Shown here in pieces: positions 9,114 through 18,392 of a stretch of 42,161 nt of DNA. The DNA is taken from positions 1 through 42,161 of the forward strand of contig MFXW01000047.1 in assembly GCA_001787585.1 (NCBI GenBank), written 5' to 3'. The stretch is from Candidatus Peribacteria bacterium RIFCSPHIGHO2_02_FULL_53_20 (GTDB taxonomy: Bacteria > Patescibacteriota > Gracilibacteria > Peribacterales > Peribacteraceae). The notes beneath the pieces were generated by a model. The model searched no databases. It was not told the DNA's origin and saw only the letters and a list, made by a program, of their open reading frames with translations. The stretch's first letter is position 1; each line of letters opens with the position of its first letter. The position numbers and the translations under genes were made by a program.

Positions 9114-9188
9114 TAGGCAGGAAAGCTTAGAAAGGCAAAAACGTTTCTGCCCTTTCTGCCTTTCCTGCCCTTTCTTACCTTCCTGCCC
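9114..9188. repeat. Imperfect inverted/tandem ~9-bp repeat (TTTCTGCCC units opposite AGGCAGGAA units) between divergent genes
   Basis: taggcaggaaagcttagaaaggcaaaaacgtttctgccctttctgcctttcctgccctttcttaccttcctgcccc. Confidence 0.7.
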
Positions 9189-9206
9189 CTCCCCTACACT
9201 CTTCCT

Positions 9207-10475
9207 ATGAAACCACTCCCGACCGTCTGTATCGTTGGTCTCGGCTACGTGGGACTTCCCCTCGCTCACGGATTTGCAAAAAAAGGCTATCCCACTATCG
9301 GATACGACATTGATGCTGGGCGCATCGGCGAATTGCAGGCGGGACAAGACCGAACGAAGGAATTGAATGCGAAGGAATTGAAAGAAGTGGAGATGCGCCT
9401 GAGCAGTGACCCAAAGATCATTGCTGAAGCGGCTATCGTGATTGTCGCGCTTCCGACCCCAGTCGACGAACGGAACAAACCGAATATCTCGATCCTCAAG
9501 GCGGGCTCGAAGACTGTCGGGGAGAATATGAAAAGTGGCACAATCGTCGTCTTTGAATCTACCGTCTGGCCGGGAACCACCGAAGAAATCTGCGGTCCGA
9601 TTTTGGAGAAGGTCTCTGGGATGAGGTGCGGCAAAGATTTCTTCCTTGGATACAGCCCGGAGCGCATCAACCCCGGAGATAAGAAACACCGACTGCATAC
9701 GATCGTAAAAGTTGTCTCCGGACAAACGCCGGAAGTGCTTGAAACGCTCGCCACGCTTTATGGATCAGTGGTGAAGGCGGGCATCCACAAAGCGCCGAAT
9801 ATCAAAGTCGCGGAAATGGCGAAGGCGATTGAGAATGCCCAGCGTGATTTGAACATCGGCTATATCAACGAGATCGCAATGCTCTGCGGTAAAATAGGCA
9901 TCGCAAGCAAGGACGTGCTCGACGCGGCATCAACGAAATGGAACTTTCTCCGCTTCACCCCCGGTCTCGTCGGAGGGCACTGCATCGGCGTAGATCCGTA
10001 CTATCTTGTGGAAAAGGCAAGGTCGATCGGTATGAATACTCAAGTGATCACTGCAGGGCGCGCAGTGAATGAGGGCATGGCGCAGTTCGTTGCAAAGCAA
10101 GTTCAAGACGCCATAGGGGCAAGCGAGAAACGGATATTGGTCCTTGGACTCACATTTAAAGAAGATGTGCCAGATACTCGAAACAGTAAATCTGGCGATG
10201 TTATTCGTACCCTGGAAAAAGAAGCACACGCGGTGTTGGTGCACGACCCGTACATGTCATCTGCGACAATTAAACGCAACGGATGGAAGCCGGGAACACT
10301 GGAAGAAGGACCGTATGACGCGATCGTTCTCCTCGTGCCGCACAAGGAATATCTCGCACTCGGAACCGAAGGACTACTCGGAGCGACAAAAAACGGAGGA
10401 TTGATCTACGATTTGAAATCAGTGTTGGATGGAAAGGCGATTGCGAAAGCGGGGAGAAAATATCTGGCGTTGTAA
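9207..10475 (+). CDS. Nucleotide-sugar dehydrogenase (UDP-HexNAc 6-dehydrogenase, WbpA/TviB-like)
   Basis: VCIVGLGYVGLPLAHGFAKKG; VFESTVWPGTTEE; FFLGYSPERINPGD; GLVGGHCIGVDPYYL with catalytic Cys. Confidence 0.92.
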   Translation: MKPLPTVCIVGLGYVGLPLAHGFAKKGYPTIGYDIDAGRIGELQAGQDRTKELNAKELKEVEMRLSSDPKIIAEAAIVIVALPTPVDERNKPNISILKAGSKTVGENMKSGTIVVFESTVWPGTTEEICGPILEKVSGMRCGKDFFLGYSPERINPGDKKHRLHTIVKVVSGQTPEVLETLATLYGSVVKAGIHKAPNIKVAEMAKAIENAQRDLNIGYINEIAMLCGKIGIASKDVLDAASTKWNFLRFTPGLVGGHCIGVDPYYLVEKARSIGMNTQVITAGRAVNEGMAQFVAKQVQDAIGASEKRILVLGLTFKEDVPDTRNSKSGDVIRTLEKEAHAVLVHDPYMSSATIKRNGWKPGTLEEGPYDAIVLLVPHKEYLALGTEGLLGATKNGGLIYDLKSVLDGKAIAKAGRKYLAL

Positions 10476-10625
10476 TAACCTCCTCCCCTACCCCCTCCTC
10501 CTTCGGAGGAGGGGAATGTGTGCTGTGTGTTGTCTGCATGCAACAAGGAAAACCATACTTATTCACTCTTGAAACAAAGCTCTCTCTCCTCCGAAGGAGG
10601 AGGGAGCCGGAGGGAGGAGGTAATA
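10475..10625. repeat. ~150-bp element with ~43-bp imperfect terminal inverted repeats, each arm containing CTCCTCC(T)TCGGAGGAG
   Basis: Left ATAACCTCCTCCCCTACCCCCTCCTCCTTCGGAGGAGGGGA; right arm reverse complement TATTACCTCCTCCCTCCGGCTCCCTCCTCCTTCGGAGGAGAGAGA. Confidence 0.75.
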
Positions 10626-10642
10626 CCAGAGAATGTGAAATA

Positions 10643-13270
10643 TCACTCCACCGCCACCACTCCCCCACTCTCTTCCTGCATCTCTTCCCCATTATCCACA
10701 AACACCGTTCCATTCGCGACGATGGATCCAGGACCGAATGCGGGAGAACCGCCACCCGCAGAAAATCCGATCTGATTTCCGACTAACGTGACATTCTTGG
10801 CAACCACATGCCCGCCATCTTCAGAAAGAATTCCCACTGCGCATCCCTGTAATCGTGAATCCTCGATCAATGGTGCAGAGCGATCGGCGACATGAATGCA
10901 GGCTGACGAGGATCCCTCTACGACAACATTACGGATGACAATCGGGGAACCGCGAAGATCAATCGCATGACCGGAAGATGTAGAGACCGCCACGGATTCC
11001 ATGCGACCGGCGAGGGCAGACTCCACGAGCACTCCCCTGCCCGCACTCCCGCGGATCACCGTATCGCGCATATCGACAAATATCTGTGAGAGAGCAATCG
11101 CGCTATCCCCCTCCGCATGATCGACGGTCACGTTGGTAATACTGCCGGGGCTTCCCGCAAGCGTAATAGAACCTGGGAGTTTCTTTCCGCCCGCTCTTCC
11201 TCCTCTTCCTCCAACAACTGTCACAAAATGCAGGTCGCTCGGTTCAGAGGCATCGATAACGGCGATGGTTCCCCATGTGACACCTTCCTTTGCAGGAAGA
11301 ATGCGAATCGGCAGAGCCTCTTCCCCGAGCATCGTCACGGATCCGTAGGAAAGAAGTATCGCACCGCTGCCCATTCGCATCTGCGTTCCCGGCGCGACAT
11401 GCAAGGAGATTCCCGTCGGGATCGCAATGGTGCCCTCGAGCGTCACGGAACCCTTGAGCAGCACGCCACTGCTCCCTTGAGCGGTAAATTGCGGATTACG
11501 ACTGAGGAATTCCGGGCGTTTCATCTGTAGGGGCAATATCGTCCCGTACACGCGATCATCGACGAGAGCCGTGCCGAGTACTTGTCCGTCTCCGCCGGTC
11601 ACCGCATTGCCGATGCCCACCGGCAGAGGCAGCGCGTCCATCGTGATACGAGGCATCGCCGGCGTTCCGACGAGGAAGAACCTGTGCCGGCGGTGCGGCG
11701 GACGCAGCAGTTCACCTTCGGAAGTAACCGCAGGATTGCCCGGCCACAGAAGCCGCTCCTGACCTTCCAAAAATTGCAGCGTGCTTCCGGAAGCGATCAT
11801 AGGGATAGGCAAATCTCCTTCTCCGTAGACTCCATCACCGGTATCGCGAAACACGTGAATCTGACCGCTCGAAAGAATCTCTGCGTACCGTGGCGGAAAG
11901 GTGATCGAAGAAAGCAGACCTGCAACCGGACCGCGGGCATTGGCGTCGATAACGAGCAGTACTTCGCTTTCCTCTGCGGGAATGCGTTCGTTGATCAGCA
12001 CTTCGGCCGAGGCCAATTGCGCGCGGATAGCATCAAGGCTTTTTTTCAATAGATCCTGTTGAGTATTGAGTGCATTACGGACGATGCGGTTGCTCGGCAG
12101 TTTCCACTGATCGCTGTAGAACGGCGCCTCGATATTTCTACGGGTTGTCTGAAAAGATTGCAGATCGGTGCTGGCTTCGATTTGGAGATATTCCTGGAGT
12201 TGTGCCTGTGCACGACTGCGAAGTGCTGGCACGCGCGATGCGGCATCGAGAAGAGGGATACCCGCTGGTGCCAGAATTGATCGCGGTTCGCTGAGGGCGA
12301 TATTCCACGGCACCGGTTCAAAACGTCCGTTGACACTGCGGTAAAGCAGTCGCATTTCATCCGCACGGGCAACGGGATTGCCCATCAGCAACCGCAATGC
12401 CATATACGAGGAAAGCCGGTCGAGATCCATCACCTGGCTGAGTTTTGTCAGATAATCCGGATCAGTTTCTGCTCCTGGACGGGAAAGTTCTATGAGGAGT
12501 CCCAGTGCATCATCAGAAGCGCGAACTTCGGAAGACCCCGACCTTTCCCAATAAGCCGCATCCGGTAACGATTCGGATCCTGCTCCTTGCAGAGAAATCC
12601 TGTAGAGCGCGACATCACCACCCCTCCCCTGACGCTTCGCTGAATCTTCCGACCATCCTTCGCTGCTCAGATAAATCATCGGTCCGCGACCGTTGAGGTG
12701 GAGATCAATGAAAGAAACTTCGGGATGCACGAGCCCCATCATGCGGCTGCGGCGCATCCGGAGGAGATCATTCACCCATTCGCGTTCCTCAGGTAGAAGA
12801 AGTTGCAGCTGCCGCATTCCGTGAAACGGAGCATCATCGGCAAAGCGCACTTCATAGGATTTTTTTGGCCACAACCAATGCGCAGGGGTTTCCCCATGCA
12901 CACGTACATGTACTTCCCACTGCTTTCCTTCGGCAGAAAATACTGCAGGAACCCACGGCGCAAGATCTTCGTTAAATGCGGTCTCCGGCGTGGGAAGGCT
13001 TTGCAATAATCGACCCCACTGATCAGGAGAAATATCCAATGCGTACTGCGGCAATGTCTCTTCGGGCGTTGGTCCCTTGTAAAATGCACTAACCCACCGA
13101 TCAACTGTTCGACCAAACTCCAGAAACGGAGAAAGCCTGCTTGATGTTTCCGCGGAAGGAATCGTCGCAAGCTCCGTACGCAGGAGAACGACTGCATATC
13201 CCGACAGAATAAGAAGCTGGACAACGACCAGTGCAGCTATCCCTCCGATGATTGCCGCTTTTCGGCGCAT
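10643..13270 (-). CDS. Membrane-anchored CotH-like protein with C-terminal right-handed beta-helix
   Basis: N-terminal TM MRRKAAIIGGIAALVVVQLLILSGYAVVLL; CotH-like VRVHG..KKSYEVRFADDAPFHGMRQLQLLLP...FIDLHLNGRGPMIYLSSEGW...LLYRSVNGRFEPVPWN; C-terminal beta-helix-like repeats. Start moved from the ORF-track 13339 to ATG at 13270. Confidence 0.6.
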   Translation of the reverse strand: MRRKAAIIGGIAALVVVQLLILSGYAVVLLRTELATIPSAETSSRLSPFLEFGRTVDRWVSAFYKGPTPEETLPQYALDISPDQWGRLLQSLPTPETAFNEDLAPWVPAVFSAEGKQWEVHVRVHGETPAHWLWPKKSYEVRFADDAPFHGMRQLQLLLPEEREWVNDLLRMRRSRMMGLVHPEVSFIDLHLNGRGPMIYLSSEGWSEDSAKRQGRGGDVALYRISLQGAGSESLPDAAYWERSGSSEVRASDDALGLLIELSRPGAETDPDYLTKLSQVMDLDRLSSYMALRLLMGNPVARADEMRLLYRSVNGRFEPVPWNIALSEPRSILAPAGIPLLDAASRVPALRSRAQAQLQEYLQIEASTDLQSFQTTRRNIEAPFYSDQWKLPSNRIVRNALNTQQDLLKKSLDAIRAQLASAEVLINERIPAEESEVLLVIDANARGPVAGLLSSITFPPRYAEILSSGQIHVFRDTGDGVYGEGDLPIPMIASGSTLQFLEGQERLLWPGNPAVTSEGELLRPPHRRHRFFLVGTPAMPRITMDALPLPVGIGNAVTGGDGQVLGTALVDDRVYGTILPLQMKRPEFLSRNPQFTAQGSSGVLLKGSVTLEGTIAIPTGISLHVAPGTQMRMGSGAILLSYGSVTMLGEEALPIRILPAKEGVTWGTIAVIDASEPSDLHFVTVVGGRGGRAGGKKLPGSITLAGSPGSITNVTVDHAEGDSAIALSQIFVDMRDTVIRGSAGRGVLVESALAGRMESVAVSTSSGHAIDLRGSPIVIRNVVVEGSSSACIHVADRSAPLIEDSRLQGCAVGILSEDGGHVVAKNVTLVGNQIGFSAGGGSPAFGPGSIVANGTVFVDNGEEMQEESGGVVAVE

Positions 13271-13300
13271 CGGAGAAAAGAGTAGCACGAGACTTGTTTT

Positions 13301-13357
13301 TGGTTGCAGGTTGCAAGTTGCAGAAAAGCGATTTTGCAACCTGCAACTTGCAACTTT
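13301..13357. repeat. Heptamer-based palindromic element, copy B (opposite orientation to copy A)
   Basis: TGGTTGCAGGTTGCAAGTTGCAGAAAAGCGATTTTGCAACCTGCAACTTGCAACTTTG; its reverse complement aligns with 8290-8352 including the centre AATCGCTTTT. Confidence 0.9.
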
Positions 13358-13360
13358 GTC

Positions 13361-14401
13361 TCAGAGAGAGATCCCCTGCTCCCTACAATCCGCCTCCAAC
13401 ATGATCCTCGCTAATTCTTCGATGGTCGTCTTCGCCTCCCATCCCAGCTTTCTCTTCGCTTTCGATGCATCCCCGAGCAAGAAATCCACTTCCGCAGGGC
13501 GGTGATACAGCGGATCGAGCGCAACGATGGTCCTTCCTGTTTTCGTATCGGTGTACGTTTCGTCTTTGCCGGATCCTTTTCTCTCGTAGCGGATATGCAA
13601 GTGCTTCATGCACAGCTCCAGGAAATCACGAACCGATGCCGTGCGACCGGTCGCGAGTACGTAATCCTCCGGCTCCGGCTGCTGCATGATCTTCCACATG
13701 CCCTCGACAAATTCGGGAGCGTATCCCCAATCGCGTTTCGCTTCGAGATTTCCCAGATAGAGACACTCCTGTTTGCCCGCGAGAATGTTTGCGAGACTCA
13801 GGGTGATTTTGCGCGTAACGAAGTTCTCTCCGCGACGAGGGGATTCATGATTGAAGAGAATGCCGTTCACCGCATACATGCCGTAACTCTCGCGATAGTT
13901 TCTCGTGAGGTAGTACGCGTACGCCTTCGCACACCCATAGGGACTCCGCGGATAAAACGGCGTTTCCTCGTTTTGCATAGGACTCGTTGTCTTCCCGTAG
14001 AGCTCGGAGCTGCTGGCTTGATAAAACTTCGCAGGAAGTTTGCTCGTGCGCAGCGCTTCGAGAAGACGTGTCGTTCCGAGCGCAGTGATGTCTCCTGTGT
14101 ATTCCGGCATATCAAAGCTCACGCCGACGTGACTTTGCGCGGCGAGATTATAGATTTCGTCGGGTTTCACATCACTCAGAATACGCAGGAGCGAGTTGCT
14201 GTCGCCGAGATCACCGTAGTGCAGGTAAATAGCAGCATCCGGATGCCCCACATCGGAACAGAGATGATCAATGCGTCCACGGTTGAAGGTAGAAGCGCGA
14301 CGAACCACTCCATGGACTTCGTAGTCTTTCTGGATAAGGAGCTCTGCCAGGTACGAGCCATCTTGCCCTGTAATGCCCGTAATGATCGCTCTCTTTTTCA
14401 T
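13361..14401 (-). CDS. gmd: GDP-mannose 4,6-dehydratase
   Basis: [107 protein letters not shown]. Confidence 0.96.
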   Translation of the reverse strand: MKKRAIITGITGQDGSYLAELLIQKDYEVHGVVRRASTFNRGRIDHLCSDVGHPDAAIYLHYGDLGDSNSLLRILSDVKPDEIYNLAAQSHVGVSFDMPEYTGDITALGTTRLLEALRTSKLPAKFYQASSSELYGKTTSPMQNEETPFYPRSPYGCAKAYAYYLTRNYRESYGMYAVNGILFNHESPRRGENFVTRKITLSLANILAGKQECLYLGNLEAKRDWGYAPEFVEGMWKIMQQPEPEDYVLATGRTASVRDFLELCMKHLHIRYERKGSGKDETYTDTKTGRTIVALDPLYHRPAEVDFLLGDASKAKRKLGWEAKTTIEELARIMLEADCREQGISL

Positions 14402-14412
14402 AAGACTGCGTA

Positions 14413-14482
14413 AGTATTACGTATTATGTATGAAGTATCATGTATATCTATACTTAATACGTAATACATCATACGTAATACT
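14413..14482. repeat. Heptamer-periodic AT-rich palindrome between divergent genes; ends form divergent AATACT -10-like hexamers
   Basis: AGTATTACGTATTATGTATGAAGTATCATGTATATCTATACTTAATACGTAATACATCATACGTAATACT: about five GTATNNN heptamers then about five ATACNNN heptamers. Confidence 0.8.
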
Positions 14483-14494
14483 TGATGCACTGCT

Positions 14495-15193
14495 ATGCAA
14501 TTCCTCACTTCCTGGGACGACGGCTATGTTCTCGACCTCAAGGTCGCAGATCTCCTTGATCGGTATAACACAAAGGGAACCTTCTATATCTGTCCCCATG
14601 CCCAGCACAGTGCGGAGATGATGACCGAAAAACAGATCCAGGATCTTTCTCACCGTCACACCATCGGCGCACACTCTCTTTCGCATCCTCATTTGACGCT
14701 GATCTCCAAAGAACGTGCGACCGAAGAAATTCGTGGAAGTAAACAATGGGTGGAAGAAGTGACCGGCAAACCATGCACAATGTTCTGCTATCCCTATGGA
14801 GCGGTGAATCCGCAGATACGCGATCTAGTAAAAGAATCGGGATTCACTGGAGCGCGTACGACGAAAGATCTGGAATTTTCTGCACCCGATCCTTTTCTAC
14901 AGCCGATCACCTTACAAATCTTCCCCTTCCCATATCGCAGGCGTTTGCAGTTGAGCTGGAAAGTGCTCGACCCTCTCGGACCGCTACGAGCCCGTTATTT
15001 GCGCTTACAGAGATTGAAAACGCCGCATAGCGCGATGGGGTCGTGGATGGCGCTCGCAAAATATTTGTATGGGTACTCGAAGGAGACGAACCAGCCGTTC
15101 TTTCATCTCTACGGGCACAGTAGAGAAATCGAGATGTATGGAATGTGGGGGGAGTTGGAGGAGTTTTTGTCGTATGTACATAAAAATTCCTGA
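14495..15193 (+). CDS. Polysaccharide deacetylase (NodB homology domain)
   Basis: FLTSWDDGYVLD; GAHSLSHPHLT; FCYPYGAVNPQIRDLVKESGFTGARTT. Confidence 0.9.
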   Translation: MQFLTSWDDGYVLDLKVADLLDRYNTKGTFYICPHAQHSAEMMTEKQIQDLSHRHTIGAHSLSHPHLTLISKERATEEIRGSKQWVEEVTGKPCTMFCYPYGAVNPQIRDLVKESGFTGARTTKDLEFSAPDPFLQPITLQIFPFPYRRRLQLSWKVLDPLGPLRARYLRLQRLKTPHSAMGSWMALAKYLYGYSKETNQPFFHLYGHSREIEMYGMWGELEEFLSYVHKNS

Positions 15194-15270
15194 TGATGAG
15201 ATCCTGTTGTATGTATTACTGTATTAATACAGTTCCACAAATATGACCCGAGAATTTCTCCATTGGTCAA

Positions 15271-16314
15271 TCACACTCCATAAAACTTCTCCAGCATCTC
15301 CCTATTCTCCTGTAACCAATCATTCAACTTCTTCAATCCCTCTCGTACGGGCGTCTGCGCCTTCCATCCCGTATCCGCCGCAAATTTCCCATTATCCGCA
15401 ATAAAGATCGGCTGGTCTCCCGGGCGTTCCGGAGAGTGCGCCGGAGATAATTTCTGCCCGAAGTCCTTTTCGAGAATCGCGAAGAATTCCAAGAGTGATA
15501 ATGCATTCTCGGATCCTCCTCCGAGATTATAGGCTTGCCCCGAGCACTTATCGATGTGGGCAATCGCCTGAACGTACGCTTCGATCAGATCATCGACGAA
15601 CAGAAGATCGCGCACTTGTTTGCCGTTACCATAAAGCGTCACCGACCGCCTGAACATCGCCGCAATCATGAACCACGCGACCCAACCCTGATCTTCAATG
15701 CCGAGTTGCCGAGTGCCGTAGATGCATGATTGCCGGAACACGACGGTCTTGAGACCGTAGATGCGGCTGTAATCACGCACGTACTGATCCGCTGCTCCTT
15801 TGCTACAGCCATAAGGCGAGTGGAAATCGAGTGGTTGAGATTCATCCACAGCGCGCAACCCTCCCCCGAATGTGTATCGGTTTTTCTCTTCAATCACCGA
15901 GAGATGCTCCAATGAACCGTAGACCTTGTTTGTCGATGCGTAGATCACGATGGGTTTTTTGCCACTTGCCCGCACCGCTTCGAGGACATTAAAAGTCCCG
16001 AGCGCATTGATAGCGAAATCCGTCCGGGGATCGGAGACAGACGTGGTGACAGCGACTTGCGCGGCAAGGTGCAGAACGACATCTGCCTTTTTACAAAGCT
16101 TCACGAGGAGATCCTGATCTTTCCGAACGTCGCCGCGGTGAATCGTAAGCTGCTTCGCATTTGTAACACCCTGAAGATATTGCTCATTGAGTTCTACTCC
16201 CCTTCTTGAAAAGTTATCGAAGATATCGACCTGCCAGCCTTCACGCAGGAATCGTTCCGCGGCATTCACGCCGATGAAGCCGACACCACCGGTAATAAGA
16301 ATATTCTTGGGCAC
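15271..16314 (-). CDS. NAD-dependent epimerase, CDP-paratose 2-epimerase-like
   Basis: NILITGGVGFIGVNAAERFL; YASTNKVYGSLEH; SPYGCSKGAADQYVRDY; FRQSCIYGTRQLGIEDQGWVAWF; YNLGGGSENALSLLEFF; RPGDQPIFIAD. GTG start at 16314 or TTG at 16320. Confidence 0.85.
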   Translation of the reverse strand: MPKNILITGGVGFIGVNAAERFLREGWQVDIFDNFSRRGVELNEQYLQGVTNAKQLTIHRGDVRKDQDLLVKLCKKADVVLHLAAQVAVTTSVSDPRTDFAINALGTFNVLEAVRASGKKPIVIYASTNKVYGSLEHLSVIEEKNRYTFGGGLRAVDESQPLDFHSPYGCSKGAADQYVRDYSRIYGLKTVVFRQSCIYGTRQLGIEDQGWVAWFMIAAMFRRSVTLYGNGKQVRDLLFVDDLIEAYVQAIAHIDKCSGQAYNLGGGSENALSLLEFFAILEKDFGQKLSPAHSPERPGDQPIFIADNGKFAADTGWKAQTPVREGLKKLNDWLQENREMLEKFYGV

Positions 16315-16384
16315 GGGCAAATCGTAGCCGACTGGTGCTTATTTGTCTCTTGTATCTTGTTTCTTCAGCCTGAATACTCTGCCT

Positions 16385-17272
16385 ATGTCGCTCCGTTCCT
16401 CTTTGGGATCACTCTGGTCCAAAGTCAGAGTGCGCGGGAGCCCTTTCCGCGTCATCCGCTGCTATGCAATGCGCATCGCTCATCCACTTGCATACTGTAA
16501 GAGACGGCGCATCGCGAAACGGAAAATCGCGGAGCTGACCCCGGAACAGCAAACACGCCTGCCGGGATTGATCCAAGACGGCTGCGGACCCGCTGGACCA
16601 GATCAAAATTCTGCGATGCTTCAGGAGCTCTGTGCGGAGTTGCGCAGGCGCGCGCAGGAAGTGGAAATCGACATGCAGCAACGACCGGGGAAGAACTTCT
16701 GGGAACGGTTGCAGACGCCGGAGGATCTGCGGAGTGACAGCCTCTTCATCCGTTTCGCCATGCAGCCTGCAGTGCTCAAAATGATGTGCGGCTACTTTGG
16801 CGAGCTGCCGTATTTATCCAGGATTTCCGTGTACCGGTCGCACGGGACCAATAATGCCTCCTGGCAGGATTCACAGTTGTGGCACCAGGATTACGATGAC
16901 CGCAAGATGCTCAAACTCTTCGTGTACTGCACCGATGTGCGCGATGAGCAGGACGGAGAATTCACTTATATCCCGAAAACCATCTCGCAACGCATCAAAA
17001 ACACGTTTTTCCCTGGACGCATTTCCGACGAGGAAATGACGCGACAGGGAGGTACGCAACATGTACGGAAAATCCGCGGTCCAGCCGGTTCCACGTTCTA
17101 CATCGATACGCGCGGCTGTTACCACTTGGGCAGTCGCATGGGAATGGGGCACACCCGCATCGCGTTTGTTGCGAGCTTCATCACGCACGCAAGTCCCCAG
17201 CCGTTCTTCAATGACATTACAATCGTGCATCCGCTTACGGACGTGGAAAAGATGGTACTGCGGTGTCCGTGA
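16385..17272 (+). CDS. Phytanoyl-CoA dioxygenase-like Fe(II)/2-oxoglutarate oxygenase
   Basis: QLWHQDYDDRKMLKLFVYCTDV (HxD), GEFTYIPKT, and distal YHLGSRMGMGHTRIAF. Confidence 0.7.
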   Translation: MSLRSSLGSLWSKVRVRGSPFRVIRCYAMRIAHPLAYCKRRRIAKRKIAELTPEQQTRLPGLIQDGCGPAGPDQNSAMLQELCAELRRRAQEVEIDMQQRPGKNFWERLQTPEDLRSDSLFIRFAMQPAVLKMMCGYFGELPYLSRISVYRSHGTNNASWQDSQLWHQDYDDRKMLKLFVYCTDVRDEQDGEFTYIPKTISQRIKNTFFPGRISDEEMTRQGGTQHVRKIRGPAGSTFYIDTRGCYHLGSRMGMGHTRIAFVASFITHASPQPFFNDITIVHPLTDVEKMVLRCP

Positions 17273-17283
17273 CGCAGTTGAGC

Positions 17284-18315
17284 TTACGATGCCTGTCCGG
17301 ATTTCTCAGCTTCCGCTTGTTCCAGCTTTGCAAGAATCTCCGTAAACACATCGCCCTTCACCGCCGTTGCTCCATCTTTGGCGATGGTAGTAGTGGAAAG
17401 GTAGATGGGATTGGCTCGCAGCACCGCCATCATCTGGCGTGCGAGAGCAAGATCTCCTTGCAAACCGGCAATCTTCATCAGGTGCATGGCATTGTTCGAC
17501 TCCACGCGATCAAAGTTCTTTCGATCAGGTGTGTCCTCAGCAATCTGTGCCTGTGTCGTTTGTAAATCCTCTTCGAGCACCGGACGACCTTCGTTGATAA
17601 GAGTTGCATATTTCGGATCGCCAGCACCAAGAGACTTCGCCCATGTGTACCGGAACGACCCCGCGACATTCCCGCGAGCCTGAAGAACACCATAGAGATC
17701 CCCCGCACGCTCGCAAAGTGCGATCGATTCTTCGGCAATGGCAATGGCTTGCTCATAGTCTCCCTCATTGAATGCGTGCATGGAAAGTTCATAGGCAACT
17801 TTGCCCTGCTGACCGAGTGCCAGAGTGTCATTCTCCGCCACGCGCTCCCGGAGTTCATTGGTCACCCGCTCTGCGAACGCGCGCATTTGATTTTCATTCC
17901 TGCCACGACGGTGATGCTCTACCAAACGAATGAGCACAGGAAGTTTTGCCATTTCTGCAAGCTCAGGTTCCTTGTCCGTCAGTTCTCCCATGCGCCTTAT
18001 TACTGCAGCAAAAAATGAACTTCCACCCGCGAGTAGCGAAGATTGAAAGTTGAAATCTGTGAGTACGTCCGATTGCTGGAAGAGTCGCCGCGCAGTTGTC
18101 TCAACAAATGTATTGGTCAAGGAACCAGCTTCCTTGTACAACTCGTCGAGTTTCTGCAATTCTTGAACAGAATTTGCTTTCTTTGTGAGGAATGCCACAA
18201 GAACGCGATCGAGCTGCATCCCAATATCCACAGACGTAGCTGCCATATCTGGCGCTGCATGTCCTTCCGGCAGTGCGTCCGGTGTTGAGTTTACTTCTGG
18301 AGGCTGTGCAAACAT
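17284..18315 (-). CDS. Hypothetical protein with TPR-like helical repeats
   Basis: VAYELSMHAFNEGDYEQAIAIAEESIALCERAGDLYGVLQARGNVAGSF resembles TPRs; no family assigned. Confidence 0.6.
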   Translation of the reverse strand: MFAQPPEVNSTPDALPEGHAAPDMAATSVDIGMQLDRVLVAFLTKKANSVQELQKLDELYKEAGSLTNTFVETTARRLFQQSDVLTDFNFQSSLLAGGSSFFAAVIRRMGELTDKEPELAEMAKLPVLIRLVEHHRRGRNENQMRAFAERVTNELRERVAENDTLALGQQGKVAYELSMHAFNEGDYEQAIAIAEESIALCERAGDLYGVLQARGNVAGSFRYTWAKSLGAGDPKYATLINEGRPVLEEDLQTTQAQIAEDTPDRKNFDRVESNNAMHLMKIAGLQGDLALARQMMAVLRANPIYLSTTTIAKDGATAVKGDVFTEILAKLEQAEAEKSGQAS

Positions 18316-18323
18316 AGAACCAT

Positions 18324-18350
18324 ATTATAAATAATATGCATATTTGTCAA
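18324..18350 (-). promoter_or_regulatory. Putative promoter for the 17284-18315 gene: TTGACA with overlapping TATAAT (15-nt spacer) or TAATAT (17-nt spacer)
   Basis: Reverse complement GAACTTGACAAATATGCATATTATTTATAATATGGTTCTATG. Confidence 0.6.
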
Positions 18351-18392
18351 GTTCTCCAAGCGCAGTGATTGGTCGGCTGGTATTGTTTTTGT

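Noticed and set aside
8859-9725. 288-aa minus-strand ORF spanning GtrA and the sugar dehydrogenase
   Set aside because: Crosses two supported genes and translates the 9-nt repeat as GQEGKKGQERQKGQKR; artefact.
13502-14413. 303-aa + strand ORF over gmd
   Set aside because: Antisense to unambiguous GDP-mannose 4,6-dehydratase.
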